A stretch of 64,000 nt of DNA from Streptomyces massasporeus (lineage in GTDB: Bacteria > Actinomycetota > Actinomycetes > Streptomycetales > Streptomycetaceae). Below the pieces are notes generated by a model, which was not told the DNA's origin, did not search any database, and worked only from the letters and a program-made list of their open reading frames with translations. Shown piece after piece: positions 57,602-64,000 of the stretch. The translations under genes were made by a program, and so were the position numbers. The stretch covers positions 124,001-188,000 of the forward strand of contig NZ_BMSE01000001.1 of NCBI RefSeq assembly GCF_014648995.1. The letters run 5' to 3'. Numbering within the stretch: the stretch's first letter is position 1; every line of letters starts with the position of its first letter.

Positions 57602-59056
57602 GTGCTGCTAGCGGGCCGCTACCGGCTGGATGTTGAGATCGGGCGCGGTGGAATGGGAGAGGTCTGGCGCGCGTACGACGAGACGCTCGCCAGAGCGGTG
57701 GCCCTCAAGCTGCTGCTCCCCCAGGACACCGATGCCACGGCGACCTCCCGGTTCCGTCTGGAGGCTCAGACCGCCGGGCGTCTCAACCACCCCAACGTGG
57801 TCGGCGTCCTGGACTTCGGCGAGTACGACAACCGGCTGTACCTCGTGATGGAGCTGGTCGAGGGCGACAGCCTCGCCGGGGTGCTGAACGGCTCCGGCGC
57901 GCTCCCCGCCGAGCAGGTGGCCGATCTGGCCGCACAGGCGTCCGCCGGACTCGCCGCCGCGCACGGGCAGGGCATCGTGCACCGGGACGTCAAACCCGCC
58001 AACCTGCTGCTGGACACGAACGGCACCCTGAAGATCGGGGACTTCGGCATCGCGCGGTTCCTCGACGACCCGGGCGCCGCGCTCACCGCCACCGGCCAGA
58101 TCGTCGGCACCGGCCTGTACCTCGCGCCCGAGCGTGCCCTGGGCAAGCAGGCGGGGCCCGCCTCCGACATGTACTCCCTGGGCTGCGTGCTCTACCAGCT
58201 GCTCAGCGGGCGTCCGCCGTTCCAGGCCGACACCGCCGTGGCCCTCCTCCACCAGCACCTCGACTCCGCCCCCGTGCCACCCCGCGAGCTCGGTGTCGCC
58301 GGACTGCCGCCCGCGTTCGAGAACTACCTCCTCGGTCTGCTCGCCAAACAGCCCGAGGACCGGCCCACCGCCCAGCAGGCCGCCGAATGGTTCGCCGGGG
58401 GCGCCTGGCGGGGCCTGCCGGAGCCGCTGCCGGAGGCCTCGCCGCCGCTGCGGCCCAGGACCACGTCCGCGGCGATGCCCGCCGGGCCGGGCCCGTACGC
58501 GGGGGCCGGGGCCGGGGCCGGCAACCCGACCACGTACGCGCTGCCCGCGACGCCGGGACACCGCAGCGCGGCCCGGGCGGCCCAGGCGGGGCGTTCGGGA
58601 CGCTCCCGAGGGCGGGGCGGCCCGGGCAACCGGTCGCGACTGGCCGCTACGGCCGCCGCCGCGGCGCTCTTCCTCGCCGCGATGCTCATCGGCATGCGCT
58701 GGTTCTCGCCCGACACGACCACGGAGGGCACGGAGCCGGACGCGTCCCCGACCGCGAGCAGCCCCGCCGCCACGCCGTCCACCGACTCCGCGTCGTCTTC
58801 GTCTTCCGGTTCCGAGGACGGTCCCGGGGCCGGTCCGGCGGCCGGGCCGGGGGTGGCCGACGCGCCGGCCACCGGCACCGTGGCCGATGTCACTCCGTCC
58901 GCGCCTGCCGCTTCCCCGACGCCTGTCGCGCCCCCGCCCGGCGCCGCGACTCCGACGCAGGAGGCGGGCGCGGGCGGGCCGGAGCAACCGCAGCCGGAGA
59001 AGCCGGGCCAGGCCGGGAATGACGGGGAAGGCGACGACGGCGGGGACGACGACTGA
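57602..59056 (+). CDS. Ser/Thr protein kinase, single membrane span
   Basis: 484 aa from GTG 57602; an ATG at 57587 is the alternative. Hanks-type kinase at about 6-265: GRGGMGEV loop, Lys36 in VALK, HRDVKPAN with Asp129, DFG with Asp147. One membrane span near 350-370, followed by an outside tail rich in Ser/Thr/Pro/Gly that ends in an acidic run. No PASTA repeats or other sensor domain, so the signal is unknown. The tail length and repeats vary widely among such kinases. Confidence 0.9.
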   Translation: MLLAGRYRLDVEIGRGGMGEVWRAYDETLARAVALKLLLPQDTDATATSRFRLEAQTAGRLNHPNVVGVLDFGEYDNRLYLVMELVEGDSLAGVLNGSGALPAEQVADLAAQASAGLAAAHGQGIVHRDVKPANLLLDTNGTLKIGDFGIARFLDDPGAALTATGQIVGTGLYLAPERALGKQAGPASDMYSLGCVLYQLLSGRPPFQADTAVALLHQHLDSAPVPPRELGVAGLPPAFENYLLGLLAKQPEDRPTAQQAAEWFAGGAWRGLPEPLPEASPPLRPRTTSAAMPAGPGPYAGAGAGAGNPTTYALPATPGHRSAARAAQAGRSGRSRGRGGPGNRSRLAATAAAAALFLAAMLIGMRWFSPDTTTEGTEPDASPTASSPAATPSTDSASSSSSGSEDGPGAGPAAGPGVADAPATGTVADVTPSAPAASPTPVAPPPGAATPTQEAGAGGPEQPQPEKPGQAGNDGEGDDGGDDD

Positions 59057-59190
59057 CGGGCCCGGACGTCGCACGGCGGACCCCTGACCGGAGCGCGTGG
59101 ATCGGCCGGGGGATGCGCCGGTGTGCGAGCAGGCGCCCCCTCGCGCGCCCCTTGGGTGGCTTGTCATCGCCCTTACCCCGGCCTTATTGT

Positions 59191-59355
59191 CACCAGGCCT
59201 TGGTGAACGGGAAATCCGGTGTGATGCCGGTGCGGCCCTCGCCACTGTGAATCGGGAAGTCCGGCTCCGGCCCTCACGGGCAGCCACTGGGTCCTTGCGA
59301 CCCGGGAAGGCGGAGTCCGGGCGGTGGTACCCGTCAGCCAGGAGACCGGCCAAGG
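59191..59355 (+). ncRNA. cobalamin riboswitch
   Basis: Conserved blocks appear in order: GGTGAACGGGAA, CCGGTGTGATGCCGG, GCGGCCCTCGCCACTGTGA, GCCACTGG, CCCGGGAAGGCGG, and the B12 box AGCCAGGAGACCGGCC at 59336-59351. It lies 50-210 bp before cbiM. Binding of adenosylcobalamin should shut off cobalt import when B12 is sufficient. Confidence 0.93.
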
Positions 59356-59398
59356 CGCGTCAACCATCCACGAGGTGCTGGAGAGGGTCTGCTGAGCC

Positions 59399-60106
59399 AT
59401 GCACATTGCCGAGGGTTTCCTTCCTCCGGCGCACGCGGTCGCCTGGGGCGTCGCGTCGGCGCCGTTCGTCGTCCACGGGGTCCGGTCGCTCACCCGTGAA
59501 GTCCGCGAGCACCCCGAGAGCACCCTGCTCCTCGGTGCGTCCGGTGCCTTCACGTTCGTCCTGTCCGCCCTGAAACTGCCGTCCGTCACCGGCAGTTGTT
59601 CACATCCCACCGGCACGGGCCTCGGAGCCATCCTGTTCCGGCCGCCCATCATGGCGGTGCTGGGCACCATCACCCTGCTGTTCCAGGCGCTGTTGCTCGC
59701 GCACGGCGGCCTGACCACGCTCGGCGCCAACGTCTTCTCCATGGCGATCGTCGGCCCCTGGGCCGGATACGCCGTCTACACGTTGCTGCGGCGCTCCAAC
59801 GCGCCGCTGATGGTGGCGGTGTTCTCCGGCGCATTCGTCGCCGACCTGTCCACCTACTGCGTCACCAGCGTGCAGCTGGCGCTCGCGTTCCCCGACCCGG
59901 GCAGCGGATTCCTGGGCGCGCTCGGCAAGTTCGGTTCCATCTTCGCCGTCACCCAGGTTCCGCTCGCGGTGAGCGAGGGTCTGCTGACCGTGCTCGTGAT
60001 GCGACTGCTGGTGCAGTCCAGCAAGGGCGAACTGACCCGGCTGGGTGTGCTCCTCGCCAAGAAGCAGAGCCGGACCGAGACCGAGACCGAGGCGGTGGCC
60101 CGATGA
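59399..60106 (+). CDS. cbiM: cobalt ECF transporter, CbiM component
   Basis: 235 aa. Begins MHIAEGFLP, where the N-terminal Met-His coordinates Co(II), and has about six to seven hydrophobic segments. [12 protein letters not shown] near residue 65 is the second conserved site. S-component of the cobalt importer used for B12 synthesis. Under the riboswitch just upstream; ATGA overlap with cbiN. Confidence 0.95.
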   Translation: MHIAEGFLPPAHAVAWGVASAPFVVHGVRSLTREVREHPESTLLLGASGAFTFVLSALKLPSVTGSCSHPTGTGLGAILFRPPIMAVLGTITLLFQALLLAHGGLTTLGANVFSMAIVGPWAGYAVYTLLRRSNAPLMVAVFSGAFVADLSTYCVTSVQLALAFPDPGSGFLGALGKFGSIFAVTQVPLAVSEGLLTVLVMRLLVQSSKGELTRLGVLLAKKQSRTETETEAVAR

Positions 60107-60471
60107 GCAGGAACACGAAGATCAACCTGGTGCTGCTGTTCGTCGTGGCGGCGCTCGCCGTACTGCCGCTGGCGCTCGGCCTCGGCGACCACAAGGAGGA
60201 GCCGTTCACGGGCGCCGACGCGGAGGCCGAGACGGCGATCACCGAGCTGAAGCCGGACTACGAGCCCTGGTTCTCGCCGCTGTACGAACCGCCGTCCGGC
60301 GAGATCGAGTCGGCGCTGTTCGCCCTCCAGGCGGCTCTCGGCGCCGGTGTCCTCGCCTACTACTTCGGTCTGCGCCGGGGCCGTCGGCAGGGTGAACAGC
60401 AGGCGCTGGAGCGGGAGGCCGACAGCGCGCTCGCCGGCGCCGCCGGGAAGTCCACCGCGGAACAGGACTGA
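60103..60471 (+). CDS. cbiN: cobalt transporter CbiN-like (PDGLE) subunit
   Basis: 122 aa. Two membrane segments (about 8-28 and 68-88) with an outside loop [12 protein letters not shown] and [26 protein letters not shown], the CbiN signature. It stimulates cobalt loading of CbiM. The acidic C-terminal tail is longer than in enteric CbiN. Confidence 0.9.
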   Translation: MSRNTKINLVLLFVVAALAVLPLALGLGDHKEEPFTGADAEAETAITELKPDYEPWFSPLYEPPSGEIESALFALQAALGAGVLAYYFGLRRGRRQGEQQALEREADSALAGAAGKSTAEQD

Positions 60472-60477
60472 GCCCGG

Positions 60478-61227
60478 GTGCTGCCGATCGACGCGGCGGC
60501 GCACAGCAGTCGCTGGCGCCGCCGCCATCCCGTGGACAAGGCCGTACTCGGGCTCGGCCTCACCGTGCTCGCGATCTCGCTGCCGCCCTGGCCGGGCGCG
60601 GCCCTGGTGCTGCTGACCGCCCTGGTGGTGCTGCTTGGGCCGGCCGGTGTGCCCGGCCGTCGGCTGTGGCGGGCCTACCGGGTGCCGCTGGGCTTCTGCG
60701 TGACCGGCGCGGTCACGCTGCTCGTCCAGGTGGGCGGTCCGGGGGGTTTCGTCTCCCTCGCGGACGACGGGCCGCTCCGCGCCGGTGAGTTGTTGTTGCG
60801 CACCTCGGCGGCCTCCCTGGGCGTGCTGCTGTTCGCCTTCACCACGCCCATGTCCGACCTGCTGCCCCGGCTGGTCCGGGCCGGGGTCCCCGCGCCGGTC
60901 GTCGACGTCGCGCTCGTGACGTACCGGATGAGCTTCCTGCTGCTGGACTCCGTGCGCCGCATCCGGGAGGCCCAGGCGGCCCGGCTCGGCCACACCGGCC
61001 GGGGCGCTCAGTGGCGTTCCCTGGCCGGGCTCGGCGCCACCGCGTTCGTCCGCGCCTTCGACCGGGCGACCCGGCTCCAGGCGGGACTCGCCGGGCGCGG
61101 CTACGACGGCACCCTGCGCGTCCTGGTGCCCGAGGCCCGGGTCTCCGCCCGCTTCACGGCGGCCAGTTGCGCGCTCCTCGCCGCGCTGGCCGTCCTCACC
61201 CTCGTTCTGGAAAGGCCGCTGACATGA
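60478..61227 (+). CDS. cbiQ: cobalt ECF transporter T component
   Basis: 249 aa from GTG 60478, about five hydrophobic segments. The coupling helices carry the Ala-Arg-Gly type motifs: QAARLGHTG and QAGLAGRGYDG. It transmits ATPase motion to CbiM. Stop overlaps the cbiO start (ATGA). Confidence 0.92.
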   Translation: MLPIDAAAHSSRWRRRHPVDKAVLGLGLTVLAISLPPWPGAALVLLTALVVLLGPAGVPGRRLWRAYRVPLGFCVTGAVTLLVQVGGPGGFVSLADDGPLRAGELLLRTSAASLGVLLFAFTTPMSDLLPRLVRAGVPAPVVDVALVTYRMSFLLLDSVRRIREAQAARLGHTGRGAQWRSLAGLGATAFVRAFDRATRLQAGLAGRGYDGTLRVLVPEARVSARFTAASCALLAALAVLTLVLERPLT

Positions 61228-62078
61228 GCGAGCCCGCCCTCGTCGCCCTGCGGGGCGCGTCCTTCGCCTACGAGGACGGCCCGGCCGTGCTCAGGGGCCT
61301 CGACTTCGACATCCGCGAGGGGCGCGCGCTCGCACTGCTCGGCCGCAACGGCAGCGGCAAGACCACGCTGATGCGGCTGCTCTCCGGTGGGCTGAAGCCG
61401 CACGAGGGGCGGCTGACGGTCCAGGGGCAGCCGGTGTCGTACGACCGCAAGGGGCTGACCCGGCTGCGGACCACCGTGCAACTGGTCGTGCAGGACCCGG
61501 ACGACCAGTTGTTCGCGGCGTCCGTCGAGCAGGACGTGTCGTTCGGGCCGCTGAACCTCGGCCTCGACGACACGCAGGTACGGGCGCGGGTGGCGGAGGC
61601 GCTCGCCGCCCTGGACATCACGGCCCTGGCCGACCGGCCCACCCATCTGCTCTCCTACGGGCAGCGCAAACGCACCGCCATCGCGGGCGCGGTCGCCATG
61701 CGGCCGCGCGTCCTCGTCCTCGACGAACCGACGGCCGGACTCGACCCCGACGGCCAGGAGAGGCTCCTCACCACCCTCGACGGTCTGCGTGCCGCCGGTA
61801 CCACGGTGGTGATGGCCACCCACGACGTCGACCTCGCCCTGCGCTGGGCCGACGACGCGGCGCTGCTCACCCCGTCCGGTGTCCGCACCGGGCCCGCGGC
61901 CACGGCCCTGGCCCGCACGGACCTCCTGCGGGAGGCGGGGCTGCGCCTGCCGTGGGGTGCGGCGACGGCGGAACTCCTGCGCGCACAGGGCCTGTTGGCC
62001 GAGGCGGAGCCGGGTCCGCGTACGCCGGACGAACTCGCCGCCCTGGTGGGGGGACGGCTGGGGGCGCCCGGAGGGTGA
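61224..62078 (+). CDS. cbiO: cobalt ECF transporter ATP-binding protein
   Basis: 284 aa. Walker A GRNGSGKTT near residue 40, QDPDDQLF Q-loop, LSYGQRKR signature and LVLDEPTAGLD Walker B; all intact. Only one ATPase gene, so a homodimer. Last gene of the cbiMNQO operon, followed by a strong hairpin at 62084-62115. Confidence 0.94.
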   Translation: MSEPALVALRGASFAYEDGPAVLRGLDFDIREGRALALLGRNGSGKTTLMRLLSGGLKPHEGRLTVQGQPVSYDRKGLTRLRTTVQLVVQDPDDQLFAASVEQDVSFGPLNLGLDDTQVRARVAEALAALDITALADRPTHLLSYGQRKRTAIAGAVAMRPRVLVLDEPTAGLDPDGQERLLTTLDGLRAAGTTVVMATHDVDLALRWADDAALLTPSGVRTGPAATALARTDLLREAGLRLPWGAATAELLRAQGLLAEAEPGPRTPDELAALVGGRLGAPGG

Positions 62079-62083
62079 GGGGC

Positions 62084-62115
62084 GCCGGCGCGCACGACGC
62101 GTTCGTGTCGCCGGC
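62084..62115 (+). terminator. terminator of the cobalt operon
   Basis: GCCGGCG...CACGA and TCGTG...CGCCGGC pair into a 12-bp stem with a small internal loop and a 5-nt CGCGT loop, six bases after the cbiO stop. A strong intrinsic-type hairpin without U-tract. Confidence 0.7.
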
Positions 62116-62132
62116 AATCGCCCGAAACCTGC

Positions 62133-62162
62133 TTGTCCGGCGTCGCGGCGCCGCACTACGTT
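62133..62162 (+). promoter_or_regulatory. promoter of the DinB/MDMPI-fold gene
   Basis: TTGTCC (62133-62138) and TACGTT (62157-62162) are 18 bp apart. The start falls on or next to GTG 62169, so the transcript is probably leaderless. Confidence 0.5.
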
Positions 62163-62168
62163 GCCGAG

Positions 62169-62825
62169 GTGGATCTCTTCTCACGCTCCTGGACGGCGTT
62201 GCGCGCGGCGGTGGCGGATCTCTCCGACGAGGACTTCGGACGGCCCTCCGGCTGTACGGGCTGGCTGGTCCGGGACCTGGTGTGCCATCTGATCGTCGAC
62301 GCCCAGGACGTCCTGATCACCCTGGCCACCCCGTCCGAGCGGGAACCGACGCGCGACGCTCTGACGTACTGGGACGTCTCCGGTACTCCGCCGACGGGTG
62401 ACGACCCGCTCGACGCGCTGACCGTCCGGCTGGCCGCCGCCTACGAGGATCCGCACCTGCTGAAGTTCCATCTGGACGACGTCGGCTCGGCCGCCGGCCG
62501 CGCGGCCCTGCTCGCCGACCCGGCCGGCCGGGTCGGCACCCGTGACGAGATCCTCACCGTGCGCGACTTCCTCTCCACCTACGTCATGGAGTGGACGCTG
62601 CACCACCTCGACCTGATCGCCTACCTCCCGGACGCGGAGCAGCCGCCCGCGGAAGGCCTCGTCCGGTCGCGGGAGATGCTGGAGCAGATCGCGGGGAGCC
62701 CGTTCCCGCCCGCCTTCCACGACGTGGACGCCCTGCTGATCGGCACCGGGCGGCGGGCGCCCACCGAGGAGGAGCAGGCGGGGCTGGGCGAGCCGGCCTC
62801 GAGGGTGCCGCTCTACCTGAGCTGA
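62169..62825 (+). CDS. maleylpyruvate isomerase N-terminal domain (MDMPI/DinB-fold) protein
   Basis: 218 aa from GTG 62169. Four-helix DinB-like bundle: GCTGWLVRDLVCHLI near residue 35 with the conserved His, and MEWTLHHLDL near 145 with the second His pair, probably metal ligands. Typical of mycothiol-dependent or unknown-function paralogs in actinobacteria. A TTG at 62133 is an alternative start but lies at the -35. Confidence 0.82.
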   Translation: MDLFSRSWTALRAAVADLSDEDFGRPSGCTGWLVRDLVCHLIVDAQDVLITLATPSEREPTRDALTYWDVSGTPPTGDDPLDALTVRLAAAYEDPHLLKFHLDDVGSAAGRAALLADPAGRVGTRDEILTVRDFLSTYVMEWTLHHLDLIAYLPDAEQPPAEGLVRSREMLEQIAGSPFPPAFHDVDALLIGTGRRAPTEEEQAGLGEPASRVPLYLS

Positions 62826-62889
62826 TTTCCCGGTCGCCGCCGCGTCGCTCCCAGGCCCGCCGTCCCCTCGCTCCGGCCGAGGTGGGAGC

Positions 62890-63702
62890 ATGGCCGGTAT
62901 GGACATCCGCCGCAGGAACAATGTCAACGTCATGGGCCCCGACGACGCACCCGTGCTGCTCCTGGCACACGGGTTCGGCTGCGACCAGAACATGTGGCGG
63001 CTCGTGGTGCCCGAGCTCTCGCGGCGGTACCGGGTGGTGCTGTTCGACTACGTCGGTTCCGGCGGTTCGGACCTCGCGGCCTGGAGCGAGGACCGCTACG
63101 CGTCGCTTCAGGGCTACGCCGCCGACGTCGTCGACGTCTGCGAGGAGCTGGACCTGCGGCAGGCGGTGTTCGTGGGGCACTCGGTGAGTGCCATGGTCGG
63201 GGTGCTGGCGGCGCAGGCGGCGCCGGAGCGGATCGGGGCGCTCGTGATGGTGACGCCCTCGCCCTGCTACATCGACGACGAGGGGTACCGCGGCGGCTTC
63301 AGCACGGAGGACATCGACGAGCTGCTCGCCTCCCTGGAGGCGAACTACCTGGGCTGGTCGTCCGCGATGGCTCCGGTGATCATGGGCAACCCGGAGCGGC
63401 CGGAGCTGGGCCAGGAGCTGACCAACAGCTTCTGCGCCACCGACCCCGACATCGCCCGCGTCTTCGCCCGCACGACGTTCCTCACCGACAGCCGCGAGGA
63501 CCTGAAGGGCGTGTCCGTGCCGACTCTCGTCCTGGAGTGCGAGCAGGACGCCATCGCACCCCGCGAGGTCGGCGCCTACGTGCACGCGGCGATCCCCGCC
63601 TCCCGGCTGGTCACGCTCGACGCCACCGGGCACTGCCCCCAGCTCAGCGCGCCGCAGGCCACCACCGGGGCGATCCTCGACTTCCTGGAGTCCTTGAAGT
63701 GA
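62890..63702 (+). CDS. RsbQ-like alpha/beta hydrolase
   Basis: 270 aa. HGFGCDQNMW near residue 27 forms the oxyanion site, GHSVSAMVG holds the nucleophile Ser near 98, an Asp in CEQDAIAP near 219, and ATGHCPQLSAP supplies the catalytic His near 245. The features of RsbQ, which in Bacillus works with phosphatase RsbP in the energy-stress branch of SigB control; relatives are karrikin/strigolactone-like receptors. GTGA overlap with the next gene, an RsbP-like PAS protein, supports this reading. Confidence 0.87.
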   Translation: MAGMDIRRRNNVNVMGPDDAPVLLLAHGFGCDQNMWRLVVPELSRRYRVVLFDYVGSGGSDLAAWSEDRYASLQGYAADVVDVCEELDLRQAVFVGHSVSAMVGVLAAQAAPERIGALVMVTPSPCYIDDEGYRGGFSTEDIDELLASLEANYLGWSSAMAPVIMGNPERPELGQELTNSFCATDPDIARVFARTTFLTDSREDLKGVSVPTLVLECEQDAIAPREVGAYVHAAIPASRLVTLDATGHCPQLSAPQATTGAILDFLESLK

Positions 63703-64000
63703 TGTGTCGTACGGGCGGCGTACCGGACCCCGCCGAGACGGGGGACGAGGCGAGCACGGACGCGGCATTCACCGCGCTGCTGGAGGACAGCGCGGAGGAC
63801 CTGTACGAGTCCGCGCCCTGCGGCTACCTGTCCACGATGATGGACGGCACCATCGCCAAGATCAACACCACGCTGCTGGACTGGCTCGGGCTGGACCGTG
63901 AGGCGGTGGCGGGCCGCAAGCGCTTCGCGGACCTGCTCACCATCGGCGGGAAGCTGTACCACGAGACGCACTTCGCTCCGCTGCTGCGCATGCAGGGAGA
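63699..64000 (+). CDS. RsbP-like PAS protein, N-terminal part only
   Basis: At least 100 codons to the window edge, no stop. Starts at GTG 63699 (ATG 63702 is possible) and overlaps the RsbQ-like stop. A PAS domain begins near residue 30: YESAPCGYLSTMMDGTIAKINTTLLDWLGLD, then FADLLTIGGKLYHETHF. In relatives this is followed by a SpoIIE/PP2C phosphatase, which would lie outside the window. Probably dephosphorylates an anti-anti-sigma factor. Confidence 0.75.
   Translation, partial: MMCRTGGVPDPAETGDEASTDAAFTALLEDSAEDLYESAPCGYLSTMMDGTIAKINTTLLDWLGLDREAVAGRKRFADLLTIGGKLYHETHFAPLLRMQG

Overview
The window is high-GC DNA with the gene density, GTGA/ATGA stop-start overlaps, leaderless-looking promoters and gene families of a Streptomyces-type actinobacterium. 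The genus is an inference from gene content and base composition. No rRNA, tRNA, CRISPR array, intact insertion sequence or phage gene was seen. Most of the window is accessory catabolism and transport, organised as small regulons whose operators can be read directly.

Region 1 (about 0-14.5 kb) is an L-rhamnose regulon. Leftward: ABC importer (ATPase, two permeases, lipoprotein), mutarotase and a secreted beta-propeller resembling rhamnose-releasing polysaccharide lyases. Rightward: isomerase, a fused aldolase/lactaldehyde dehydrogenase and rhamnulokinase. A LutABC L-lactate oxidation operon follows, so the whole route from sugar to pyruvate is clustered. Region 2 (14.5-21.7 kb) holds an SDR gene, a deletion-fused remnant of an ABC transporter, a TetR regulator that shares a perfect palindrome with a distant SDR gene, a MoxR/VWA pair, a cupin, and a threo-type amino acid dehydratase with a YheO/DauR-like regulator. 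Region 3 (21.8-31 kb) holds a probable zinc ABC importer behind a Zur-like box, then a sugar-type ABC importer with a YtcJ-like amidohydrolase and a divergent LuxR regulator. An LLM flavin oxidoreductase/MarR pair closes it.

Region 4 (32.6-47.3 kb) is the most interesting part. A class I P450 system (P450, [3Fe-4S] ferredoxin, ferredoxin reductase), a glutamine-synthetase-like gamma-glutamylation enzyme, a PuuD-like hydrolase, a PuuC-like aldehyde dehydrogenase, an APC permease and homoprotocatechuate meta-cleavage enzymes (HpaD-, HpaE- and HpaG-like) share one operator, GTTTG-N4-CAAAC. It occurs at four promoters, three of them with the site at the transcription start. I read this as a TetR-controlled regulon for an aromatic (phenethylamine/tyramine/dopamine-like) amine handled through gamma-glutamyl intermediates. 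The combination with a P450 is one I do not recognise as described.

Region 5 (47.3-64 kb) has an AlkZ-like glycosylase, a DUF4396 membrane protein behind a CsoR-like palindrome, small enzymes (SDR, VOC, NTF2-like, GNAT), and a Zur-box-associated transport module: a solute-binding lipoprotein, a fused DppB-DppC permease and an MFS protein, with no ATPase. It continues with a Ser/Thr kinase, a cobalamin riboswitch driving a CbiMNQO cobalt importer, a DinB/maleylpyruvate-isomerase-fold protein, and an RsbQ-RsbP stress pair cut by the window end.
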